64,000 nucleotides of DNA. Source: UBA4923 sp964486135. Lineage in GTDB: Bacteria > Bacillota > Clostridia > Saccharofermentanales > DTU023. Positions 51,833 to 59,329 of this stretch are shown here, piece after piece (position 1 is the stretch's first letter; every line of letters begins with the position of its first letter). Below the pieces are notes generated by a model that worked only from the letters and a program-made list of their open reading frames with translations, was not told the DNA's origin and did not search any database. Location: contig CAZAKT010000004.1 in assembly GCA_964486135.1 (NCBI GenBank), positions 4,333 through 68,332 on the forward strand. The letters are read 5' to 3'. Position numbers and translations under genes: made by a program.

Positions 51833-52993
51833 ATGGCTAAAAAAAGGATCGTGATCATTGGAAGTGGCATCGCCGGCCTGTCGGCGGCGGAATCCGCCAG
51901 GAAAATGGATCCTGAAATCGAGATTCTCATCTTGTCGGAAAGCTCCCACCTGCCTTATCACCGGCCCCGGCTCCCCGGTGTCATCATGGATCCGGAAAGC
52001 GCCCCTAAAATTCTGCTTCATGAGGAAGCCTGGTACAAAGAAAAGAATTTTGACCTCAGACTGGGTGTTGCCGTCAAGCACGTTCATACCGGTGACCGGG
52101 AAATTGAGCTATCGGACGGGAGCAGGATCCACTATGACAAGTTGATTCTGGCGACCGGAAGCCGCAGTTTTTTGCCGGCTCTCAAGGGAAATGATTCCCT
52201 GGGTGTTTTCACCCTCTGGACCCTGGATGATGCCTTCGCCATTTCCGATTATATCGATGGCGCCAAGACAGCCATTGTCATCGGCGGGGGGCTCCTTGGC
52301 CTTGAGGCCGCCTACGCCCTGAAGCAGCGTGGCCTGGACACCACCATCCTCGAGCGTGGGAAGGGACTCCTTTCAAAACAACTTGATGAGCGCTCAAGCG
52401 CCATGTTCCAGGAACAGGTCGAACGTGTCGGGGTCAAGGTGGTGAAGGAAGCGTCAACAGAGGAAATCCTCGCAGATCCAGCCACAGGCAGGACAACCGC
52501 CATCAGGCTGACGGACGGCAGGGAGATCCCAGCCGATCTTGTCATCTTCGCGACGGGGGTCCGGGCCCGCCTTGAGGTCATGGACGGCGAGGAGGTCACG
52601 ATCGACCGGAGTTTTGTGACCAATGATAAGTTGGAGACGAGTATCCCCGACGTTTACGCGGCAGGTGACTGCGCCCTTATGAATGGTTTGTGGTATGGAC
52701 TCTGGTCCGTATCGACACGTCAGGGACAGGTCGCGGGAACGAACGCCGCGGGGGGGGACGACATCTGCACCATCCCGGCGCCGCCCTACCTGGTCAACAC
52801 CATGGAAACCCGCATTGCCTCGGCTGGGGACATCGCGCCCAAGGATCCGGAGGTCTCCTCGCAGATCCGTTTTGACGAGACACAGCTGACTTACGAACGC
52901 CGGAATTTCCTGGGCGATAAACTGGTCGGTTATATCCTCCTTGGTGATACAACTGCCTTTTCCATGCTAAGTCGTGAGCTGCAGAGAGGCTGA
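51833..52993 (+). CDS. NAD(P)/FAD-dependent oxidoreductase (rubredoxin reductase-like)
   Basis: A 386-residue flavoprotein with two Rossmann motifs: FAD at IIGSGIAGLSAAESA (6-20) and NAD(P)H at VIGGGLLGLEAAYALKQRG (near 145-163), plus the FAD motif VYAAGDCA near 275. It lacks the redox-active CxxC of thioredoxin reductases and has no Fe-S domain, like NADH:rubredoxin reductases and the N-terminal part of NirB. With the rubrerythrin encoded 2.2 kb away it could defend against oxygen and peroxide. AAAGGAGG precedes the ATG; the rhomboid gene follows after 39 bp. Confidence 0.85.
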   Translation: MAKKRIVIIGSGIAGLSAAESARKMDPEIEILILSESSHLPYHRPRLPGVIMDPESAPKILLHEEAWYKEKNFDLRLGVAVKHVHTGDREIELSDGSRIHYDKLILATGSRSFLPALKGNDSLGVFTLWTLDDAFAISDYIDGAKTAIVIGGGLLGLEAAYALKQRGLDTTILERGKGLLSKQLDERSSAMFQEQVERVGVKVVKEASTEEILADPATGRTTAIRLTDGREIPADLVIFATGVRARLEVMDGEEVTIDRSFVTNDKLETSIPDVYAAGDCALMNGLWYGLWSVSTRQGQVAGTNAAGGDDICTIPAPPYLVNTMETRIASAGDIAPKDPEVSSQIRFDETQLTYERRNFLGDKLVGYILLGDTTAFSMLSRELQRG

Positions 52994-53032
52994 CGGCAGA
53001 CTGGCCGTTAGACAGGGGGATAGGTCCAGCTT

Positions 53033-53689
53033 ATGCTTCCGTTGAAAGATAGTCAGCGCAGCCAAACGATTCCATTCGTCACGATCGCCTTGATCCTGAT
53101 CAATGCCCTCATCTTTTTATATCAGTCAGGCCTGAACTACTGGGAGTTGGAGTCATTTTTCCATCAGTATGCCTTCACGCCCCAGGGCTTCTTTGACGCC
53201 TTTCGCTCAAAAACCTTCTACTGGCAGTTGATCACCAGCATGTTTTTACACGGTGACTTCAGTCACCTGCTTGGCAACATGTGGATCCTCTGGCTTTTTG
53301 GGGACAATGTCGAGGATTATCTGGGGAAGGGCAAATATTTACTTTTCTATTTGGGGACCGGTTTGATCGCCATCCTGGCGCACACCTTCTCCATGCCGCA
53401 TTCCACGGTCTTCACGATCGGCGCCTCGGGCGCCATATCAGGTGTTATGGGTGCCTACCTGATCCTCTACCCCAAGGCCTCGATCCTGACGCTTATTCCC
53501 TTCCCACCTTATTTCTTCAATGTTTCCGCCTTCTTCTACCTGATCGTCTGGCTGGTCCTCCAGCTAATCTCCGGCATCTCGAGCGGCGCCGCCTCCGGTA
53601 TCGCCTGGTGGGCCCACATCGCCGGCTTTCTCGGCGGCCTGCTGATCTGCATCCGCGGCCGCAACAGGCGGGCGCGAAAAACGGCCTGA
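53033..53689 (+). CDS. Rhomboid-family intramembrane serine protease
   Basis: A 218-residue membrane protein with about six membrane segments. The catalytic motif GASGAISG (Ser132) and the second catalytic residue in WWAHIAGF (His195) are present, as are the family's L1-loop-like WQLITSMFLHGDFSHLLGNM (around 63-82). It cleaves membrane-anchored proteins within the bilayer. The last 126 bp are overlapped on the other strand by the extended reading frame of the arsenite-methyltransferase-like gene. Confidence 0.92.
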   Translation: MLPLKDSQRSQTIPFVTIALILINALIFLYQSGLNYWELESFFHQYAFTPQGFFDAFRSKTFYWQLITSMFLHGDFSHLLGNMWILWLFGDNVEDYLGKGKYLLFYLGTGLIAILAHTFSMPHSTVFTIGASGAISGVMGAYLILYPKASILTLIPFPPYFFNVSAFFYLIVWLVLQLISGISSGAASGIAWWAHIAGFLGGLLICIRGRNRRARKTA

Positions 53690-54523
53690 CAGTTTGCCGG
53701 ACTTGACCCGGCCTCCCCGGGCCATCCGTCTGGCTCCGCTGACAGCCTGGTCACCAGGGCCCTGGTCTTTTGGCTTTTCCGCATAGATCAAACTGCTTTG
53801 GATATATTCCCTAATGGCCAGGCCATGCCCCCACTTACGGGCATAGGCTTCCGTAACCTCTTCGCTGTTTATAGTGATCCGGGTGTAACCGATCGCCCGG
53901 AAGGCCAAGATGATCTGCGCCGCAGACCAGGCTCCGCCCACTCAGGTCCTGGCCATATGGGGATCTGCTACCCATTCGGGTGGCAAATCCTTCTTGGTCG
54001 TGATATCTGAAATGGCAACCCGTCCACCCGGCTTCAGGACACGGAAGATCTCCCGGTAGACCGTCGGTTTCCGCAAGGACAGATTGATGACGCAGTTGCT
54101 GATGACCAGGTCAAAGGACTGGTCCGGGCAGGGGATATCCTCGATCTCCCCCTGGATGAAGTTGCAGTTCTTGAATCCCTGCCTGGCCGCAATCTCCTTT
54201 GCCTTGTCAACCATGCTCTGCAGGGCATCCACTCCGGTGACCTGGCCGGTTTCCCCGACGGCCCGGGCTGCAATAAAGCAGTCCAGACCCCGGCCCGAAC
54301 CAAGGTCCAGGATCCGTTCCCCAGGCTGTGGTTTGGCCATTTCGTGCGGATTGCCACAACCCAGGCCCAAATCGGCTTCTTCAGGAAGCTGGTCGAGGTC
54401 TTCAGGGCGGTAGCCCAGGGATTCGGTTATGGTTCGGGCCTCTTCCTGGGTCTTGACCTCTTCCGCAGACAAAGACTCATAGTGGTCAAGTATCGCTTTT
54501 TTCAAGTCATCTTTTTTATCCAT
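53564..54523 (-). CDS. arsM: Arsenite methyltransferase-like SAM methyltransferase with in-frame UGA (putative selenoprotein)
   Basis: N-terminal 193 residues are a class I SAM methyltransferase of the ArsM type: LDLGSGRGLD (72-81), SNCVINL (142-148) and RVLKPGGRVAISDI. The frame then meets TGA (53944-53942) and continues with VGGAWSAAQIILAFRAIGYT, which fits the C-terminal part of ArsM. The UGA falls where ArsM has its conserved Cys before a hydrophobic-x-Gly-Ala, so Sec194 is proposed; a hairpin starting 13 nt downstream supports this. Homology ends near 53768; a 68-residue low-complexity tail then runs antisense to the rhomboid gene and may be spurious. Start at 54523 with GGAGG 10 nt upstream. 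It would methylate As(III), or perhaps another metalloid. Confidence 0.72.
53912..53928 (-). promoter_or_regulatory. Putative bacterial SECIS hairpin in the arsM-like gene
   Basis: On the minus strand GGTCTGC pairs with GCAGATC (one G-U pair) around the loop GGC, starting 14 nt after the UGA. Stem length, loop G and distance fit bacterial SECIS rules, and loop plus inner stem (TGCGGCGCA) are identical to the element in the GrdB-like gene. Confidence 0.65.
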
Positions 54524-54724
54524 ACAAGGAAGGCCTCCTATTAAAAATCCGGTTAAGACGATCATAACAATCGATACGAAAACAGTCTGTCCGCCATGCT
54601 ACAGTAGTCGGGAACAATATGACAAGAGCGCCCGTCGGCGCTTGATCCTTACCCGGTCCGCACAGCCTTCTATCCTCCAAATAAAGGGTGGACCGGGGAG
54701 CAAGGAATGAAAGGGAGACTTTTT

Positions 54725-54949
54725 ATGGATATCAAAGCGACCATCGACGACCTCGTCAAAAAGATTAAACTGGACAAAGTGCTTTCGGACCTCTTTTCAA
54801 AGGATCCGCTGAAGGCGGTGGAAAAGACCCTGGGACTGAAACTCCCTGAGGATCAGATGAAGGCCATCATCGATGGCGTGAAAGCCAAACTCTCTGTCGA
54901 CAAGGCGGGTGAGACGCTTGGCAAGGTCAAGGGCCTGTTGGGGAAGTAA
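54725..54949 (+). CDS. Small conserved-looking helical protein
   Basis: A 74-residue Lys/Asp/Leu-rich protein, predicted all-helical, without Cys, signal peptide or membrane segment. Two repeats of the type DxxVKKIKLDKVLSDLF and GVKAKLSVDKAGETLGKVKGLL flank a central EKTLGLKLPEDQMK. The start at 54725 has AAAGGGAG upstream and a strong terminator follows at 54994, so it is a real single-gene transcript. No function was recognised. Confidence 0.75.
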   Translation: MDIKATIDDLVKKIKLDKVLSDLFSKDPLKAVEKTLGLKLPEDQMKAIIDGVKAKLSVDKAGETLGKVKGLLGK

Positions 54950-54993
54950 TTACTTGACTGACCTTTCATTGCCTGGCGAAAGTCATTGAATGG

Positions 54994-55017
54994 CCGGCCC
55001 CCCCAGGGCCGGTTTTT
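54994..55017 (+). terminator. Rho-independent terminator after the small helical protein gene
   Basis: CCGGCCC (54994-55000) and GGGCCGG (55006-55012) around a five-base loop, followed by TTTTT. Confidence 0.85.
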
Positions 55018-55206
55018 CTTTGGTCTGCAGGCGGACCTTGGTTGAAAAATCTCTTTGGATCTCCATCCTCCCTGTGGAGGGGGAGGCAAGGTCGGCCAAA
55101 GTCTGGTAGATTTAAAAGTGGCGGCAGGCTCCGGCGCACAAGCAGGCAGGCCGGGGACAAGGCCAGCCCAAAGTGACTATTGCAAGAGAAAGGAATGATT
55201 ACGAGA

Positions 55207-55752
55207 ATGAAAGACCTTAAGGGAACAAAGACTGAGGCCAACCTGATGGAGGCCTTCGCCGGTGAATCCATGGCCCATACAAAGTACCAGTACTACGCCT
55301 CAAAGGCGAAAAAAGAGGGCTATGAACAGATAGCCGCCTTCTTTGATGAGACGTCAAGAAATGAGAAGGAGCACGCCAAACTCTGGTTCAAGTACCTGCA
55401 CGGGGGCGAAGTACCGGCATCGACTGCAAATCTGGAGGACGCCGCCGACGGTGAGAACTACGAGTGGACCGATATGTACGCCCGGTTTGCCGAAGAGGCC
55501 GAGGAGGAAGGCTTCAAGGAGATCGCCAAAAGGTTCCGCCTGGTGGGTGAAGTTGAGAAGAATCACGAAATCCGCTACCGCCGCCTCCTGTCCAATATCG
55601 AGGAAGACATTGTGTTTGTAAGGGAAGACGGTGAGACGGTTTGGATCTGCCGCAATTGTGGCCATCTCCATGTCGGCAAGAAGGCTCCCAAGCTGTGTCC
55701 GACCTGCGACCATGACCAGTCCTATTTTGAGATTCACGCTGTCAATTATTAA
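55207..55752 (+). CDS. Rubrerythrin
   Basis: A 181-residue NADH-peroxidase component of anaerobes. The diiron four-helix bundle (about 1-140) contains the Glu and ExxH ligands in FAGESMAHTKYQYYASKA, SRNEKEHAKLWF and GEVEKNHEIRYRRL; the C-terminal rubredoxin-like domain has CRNCG and CPTC. Start codons at 55195 and 55207 are both possible; 55207 (MKDLKGTKTEANL) matches the family and is used. It detoxifies hydrogen peroxide using electrons from rubredoxin or a reductase such as that at 51833. A hairpin follows at 55793. Confidence 0.95.
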   Translation: MKDLKGTKTEANLMEAFAGESMAHTKYQYYASKAKKEGYEQIAAFFDETSRNEKEHAKLWFKYLHGGEVPASTANLEDAADGENYEWTDMYARFAEEAEEEGFKEIAKRFRLVGEVEKNHEIRYRRLLSNIEEDIVFVREDGETVWICRNCGHLHVGKKAPKLCPTCDHDQSYFEIHAVNY

Positions 55753-55792
55753 TCACCCACATTGAAGCTGGATCCATCCAGGAAAAAGATAC

Positions 55793-55825
55793 AAGCCGGA
55801 AACGACCTCGAGCCGTTTCCGGCTT
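55793..55825 (+). terminator. Probable terminator hairpin after rubrerythrin
   Basis: A 12-bp perfect stem AAGCCGGAAACG (55793-55804) with CGTTTCCGGCTT (55814-55825) and a nine-base loop. It is followed by CAACTTG rather than a T run, as is the hairpin at 22059. Confidence 0.6.
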
Positions 55826-55845
55826 CAACTTGTAAGGAGGAAATA

Positions 55846-56533
55846 ATGGATGACAGGAGGATGCGGCGAACCAGACCTTGGTTTTTTCTGCTTGCCGTCT
55901 CCGCGGGTTTCACCAATTTGGAGGCGGCAGTCGGTTCAAGCCTGGCGGTTTCCCATCATACAGGCTGTCTGACCCAGTTTGCCCTTGCCCTGGAAGGGGG
56001 CCGATGGCAGTTGATGGCCACCTATCTTGCGCTTGTCCTTTTCTTCTTTTTGGGTTCCCTGATCGCCGGTGTAATCTTTTTCAATCGAGAAATCGGAAAA
56101 TCAAAAGGCTACGGCCTCTTCTCCCTGGCCCAGGGCCTGGTGACCGCTTTGGCAACTTTCTTGCTGGCAGACAGCTGGCGGCTTGCCTTGTACTTTTTTG
56201 CCGCCCTGTCCCTGGGTGCTCAAAATGGTATCCTGGCTTTTNNNNNNNNNNNNNNNNNNNNNNNNNNNNNNNNNNNNNNNNNNNNNNNNNNNNNNNNNNN
56301 NNNNNNNNNNNNNNNNNNNNNNNNNNNNNNNNNNNNNNNNNATCCTGGCTTTTGTGTTCGGAGGGCTCTTGGCCCTGCTGGCAAGATCCGGCCTGGCGGA
56401 TAAAACCATGGCCGTGGCCGGAGGTCTGCAAATCCTGATTGGCCTTTACTATCTAAGTCAGATGAGGAAGACGGATAAGGGAAGGCATTCATACTATAAT
56501 AGAGAGCAGGTTAGCGACCGGATCCAATTTTAA
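55846..56533 (+). CDS. DUF1275 (YoaK-like) membrane protein, interrupted by a sequence gap
   Basis: A multi-pass membrane protein with the DUF1275 N-terminal pattern AGFTNLEAAVGSSLAVSHHTGCLTQFALAL (cited by position, around residues 19-48) and C-terminal FGGLLALLARSGL. The frame is broken by the 100-N gap at 56242. The 12 bases ATCCTGGCTTTT stand on both sides of the gap in the same codon phase; if they are the same bases, the halves join in frame into about 191 residues, shorter than usual for the family. The second HxTG repeat expected in DUF1275 is not visible and may be in the gap. AAGGAGG precedes the ATG. Function unknown. Confidence 0.75.
56242..56341. other. Assembly gap (100 N)
   Basis: Exactly 100 N, flanked on both sides by the direct repeat ATCCTGGCTTTT (56230-56241 and 56342-56353), so the true gap may be zero or the site of a tandem duplication. 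Confidence 0.99.
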
Positions 56534-56547
56534 GGAGGATGTCATTA

Positions 56548-57273
56548 ATGGCAAGCTTGTCAGAATTCAAAACCGAAATCATTGGTATCTCCGCAGAAGT
56601 CGCCATCGCGGATGTTTACGAGCTCCCGCTCAATCCAAACTACCGCCAGCGGGCAAACGAACAAATTGTGGCCGTAACCCGAAGGCTTGTCCCGGCAATT
56701 TTTGAGGAGGAGGGAATCCCGGACCCGATCGCTCACATAGCCGAAGGACAGAATCCCATCGATTTCCTCCTTGAAGGCGGAACCTCCCTGTCAGTCAAGA
56801 CAAATCAGAGGAAGCTTGGCAAAAGCGCCCCGCAAAATATAGGCCAGCCGACCGCCTCGACTTTCTGGACCTATTTTGCGGATATGGCGGATGGTCCTGT
56901 CCCAGACGACTACAGGGGGCGGTCAGACATGTTCAAACGGGTAACCATTGACCGGATTGATGAGATCATGGTCCGTTATTGGGAAAACCTGTTCGATTGC
57001 GACTTCCTGCTCCAATTCTTCGACTATCTGGACAAGGACGGAAATGTTAATCCTGGGCCGGACTATATCGTCTTCCGAAAAGCCGACTCCCCCCGATGGA
57101 GGAAGCAACTATTTTCCTTTACGCAGAGTACTGGCAGCTGGAATGAGAGCAACACGGTCAAGTACGCTGACCGGTCCATAGGTGAGTTCCAGGTTCACAA
57201 TAACCGGGACTGTTTCAAATTCCGCTTCAATATGTCAGGAATTGCTGACCTGGTATCCGAGGGACTCATCTAG
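56548..57273 (+). CDS. Putative type II restriction endonuclease
   Basis: A 241-residue protein next to two DNA methyltransferase genes. PIDFLLEGGTSLSVKTNQRK (around 70-89) looks like a PD-(D/E)xK nuclease core, with Asp and the Lys of SVKTN, and the sequence has features of small homodimeric type II enzymes, but no close family was recalled. The ATG at 56548 is favoured because AAGGAGG is nine bases upstream; an ATG at 56539 abuts that site. It converges on and overlaps the first methyltransferase gene by eight bases. The assignment rests mainly on context. Confidence 0.65.
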   Translation: MASLSEFKTEIIGISAEVAIADVYELPLNPNYRQRANEQIVAVTRRLVPAIFEEEGIPDPIAHIAEGQNPIDFLLEGGTSLSVKTNQRKLGKSAPQNIGQPTASTFWTYFADMADGPVPDDYRGRSDMFKRVTIDRIDEIMVRYWENLFDCDFLLQFFDYLDKDGNVNPGPDYIVFRKADSPRWRKQLFSFTQSTGSWNESNTVKYADRSIGEFQVHNNRDCFKFRFNMSGIADLVSEGLI

Positions 57274-58054
57274 TCTTCTTGAAAACAAAAATATACTCGT
57301 GTTTAAACACGTAGAAGTCACTGGCCAGGGCCCGATACCGCCATATCCCCCGCTTGCCTGACTTGCCCTTGGTATCCTCAAAATTCTTGATGATGGTTGC
57401 CTTGTGCTTAAGTCCCCGTTCCCTCAAAAGCTCCATGCAGTAGAAACCGAGGGGGACAATCTCACTGTTGGCGTACTTGTCGCCTATAACAAGGGCCAGG
57501 TACCGGTTCTTTTCCAATACCGAACAGCTATTGTCAACCACCTGTCCGAAGCTCTCCAAAAAAGCCTCCACATCTTTTGCGTTCGACAGGTCAGCAGGAT
57601 CATCGGAAAAAGGGATGATATCCCAGTAGGGGGGATGCAGGATTACAAATTGAACTTCCTTGATTCCATTTTTTTCAAGTATTGACGGCAGATCAGCGGT
57701 ACGACTGTCATCAACCTGGATGTCGGCTGCCACATCAATCCTGGCCTCCGACCGGACCCGGGCCAGGGCTTCCGAAGCAACAGGTTCCAGCAGCTCGATC
57801 CCGATTGAGTTCCGCCCCATACGTTGGGCTTCAATCAGGGTGGTCCCACTGCCGCAGAAGGGGTCCAGGACCCAATCGTACTGTTTCGTATAACGGGACA
57901 AGAGTTGGAAGGGTATCTGGGGGATGAAATTGCCATGGTAGGAACCTGAATGGGCCCCCGTATTGTCACGGCGATCAATAAGCCAGAGGGAATCCGTGAA
58001 GATGTCTGTATATTCTTTCCAATTGGCCTTGTCTATGTCATTGTATCGGGCCAT
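57266..58054 (-). CDS. Type II DNA methyltransferase (N4-cytosine/N6-adenine type)
   Basis: A 262-residue enzyme with AdoMet-binding motif I LDPFCGSGTTLIEA (around 62-75) followed by motif IV HPPYWD (around 137-142), the order and motif of DNA methylases of the S/TPPYW kind (His replaces the first Ser/Thr). It would methylate the amino group of adenine or cytosine in the recognition site. AAGGGGAAGG precedes the ATG at 58054. It follows the D12 methyltransferase by nine bases on the same strand, so the two are cotranscribed and oppose the nuclease gene. Confidence 0.88.
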   Translation of the reverse strand: MARYNDIDKANWKEYTDIFTDSLWLIDRRDNTGAHSGSYHGNFIPQIPFQLLSRYTKQYDWVLDPFCGSGTTLIEAQRMGRNSIGIELLEPVASEALARVRSEARIDVAADIQVDDSRTADLPSILEKNGIKEVQFVILHPPYWDIIPFSDDPADLSNAKDVEAFLESFGQVVDNSCSVLEKNRYLALVIGDKYANSEIVPLGFYCMELLRERGLKHKATIIKNFEDTKGKSGKRGIWRYRALASDFYVFKHEYIFVFKKTR

Positions 58055-58063
58055 GCCTTCCCC

Positions 58064-59077
58064 TTACTTGATGCAAATATGCAAATATTCCGTCGTCTTA
58101 TCCGCCTTATGATTCCTTGCCTCCTCCTTGTCCGCCCGGAAGCGTCTGTATTGGGAGGTCGCCTGATCATACTTGCCATAGCGCTCCATGATTTGCCTGA
58201 TAAGGTCCAGGCTCATCAAGCCCTCATTGTTGTAACTCAGGAAGATATACTTGAACCGGGCCCTGGCAATAAGATCCTCGAAGGCCCTCGCGACCAATCT
58301 TTTACTGCAAAAAGCGCTCTTGAGTCCATCCTCTTCTGCGTCGCGCAGGCCGGTGACCCCCGTCAGTTCCGGATGATCGTAACGGGCGATCGTTTCGAGG
58401 ACATGGTAGTTGGAGCAATACTGCCGCGCATTGTAGGGGGGATCGAGGTAGAGGACGTCCCCACTGATTTCATCAATCAGTTCATTGATATCCTGGCAGA
58501 AAACCCGGCCCCGCTCACCTTCTATCACTGGAGGGAGTTCCAGGACCAGCTCTTTTTTCGCGCTGGCCTTTATATGCTTCAAGTAGGCTCCGTAGACGCT
58601 GGCTGTATTCGCCACCTTGTCGATGGAGTCAATGAGGCCTGACAAATAATAGAAGTATTCATCCTCACTGATTGCCTGCGAAGAAAGAAGGCGGTCGAGC
58701 TCCATCCGCATGGCATCGCATCGCCGCCCGTTCCCGTCTGTGAAATAATTGCGTCCACTGCCCGAACCGGCACAATAGTTGCGGTAAACAAAGCCGTCCC
58801 GACCCTCCAGCCCGTTCAGTGAGGACAGTTTCTCGGAAGACAGGGGCGGCTGGTTTTCGATCAGATGGCGGTTCAGGACATAGGCATAATACTGGATGTC
58901 GTTGGCGATAACCTCATAGCCTTTCTGCTTGAAGGCAGCCCCGACGACACCTGTACCCGCGAAGAGATCCGCGAATACCCTGTTCTTTCCGTTTTCTCCC
59001 GCTATGCCCTCAATGGTACTTTCCAAAAAAGGGAGAAGGGAATACTTGGATCCAATATAGTTCACACTTAACTCCAT
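58064..59077 (-). CDS. D12-class N6-adenine DNA methyltransferase
   Basis: A 337-residue enzyme (Dam/MboIIA-like D12 class). Motif X NYIGSKYSLLPF (5-16), motif I FADLFAGTGVVGAAF (around 33-47) and motif IV YLDPPYNARQY (near 208-218) are all present in the expected order. The frame is open to 59188, where a Gly/Ser/Ala-rich N-terminus would be added; the ATG at 59077 gives the family's normal start but no clear ribosome binding site, so the start is uncertain. Two methyltransferases for one nuclease suggest an asymmetric recognition sequence with one enzyme per strand. Confidence 0.88.
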   Translation of the reverse strand: MELSVNYIGSKYSLLPFLESTIEGIAGENGKNRVFADLFAGTGVVGAAFKQKGYEVIANDIQYYAYVLNRHLIENQPPLSSEKLSSLNGLEGRDGFVYRNYCAGSGSGRNYFTDGNGRRCDAMRMELDRLLSSQAISEDEYFYYLSGLIDSIDKVANTASVYGAYLKHIKASAKKELVLELPPVIEGERGRVFCQDINELIDEISGDVLYLDPPYNARQYCSNYHVLETIARYDHPELTGVTGLRDAEEDGLKSAFCSKRLVARAFEDLIARARFKYIFLSYNNEGLMSLDLIRQIMERYGKYDQATSQYRRFRADKEEARNHKADKTTEYLHICIK

Positions 59078-59226
59078 TATTCCAGGGTCTGTTTTTTTCC
59101 GCCTGCCCGCCCCGGATCCGGATCCGGCGCCGGCGCGAAACCGACCATATCGATAATAAACCATGTTATGGATCTTTGCGGGGACCAAAGACCCGGATTC
59201 TAAAAAAGCGACTTGGGGCGCTCAAG

Positions 59227-59255
59227 TTGACATGGTTTAGGTGAATGGGTAGCAT
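59227..59255 (+). promoter_or_regulatory. Putative promoter of acetate kinase
   Basis: TTGACA (59227-59232), 17 bp, then TAGCAT (59250-59255), about 75 bp before the ackA start. Confidence 0.6.
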
Positions 59256-59329
59256 AAACTGACATCTGCCTCCCGGGCCTCAGCCTTTGATCTGCCGATT
59301 TTGGCGCTCTTAAACCGAAAGGAGCCTTT

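Noticed and set aside
59100..59188. Gly/Ser/Ala-rich N-terminal extension of the D12 methyltransferase
   Set aside because: The repeat-like GGATCC/GGCGCC stretch encodes low-complexity sequence upstream of the family's normal start and has no ribosome binding site; treated as 5' flanking.
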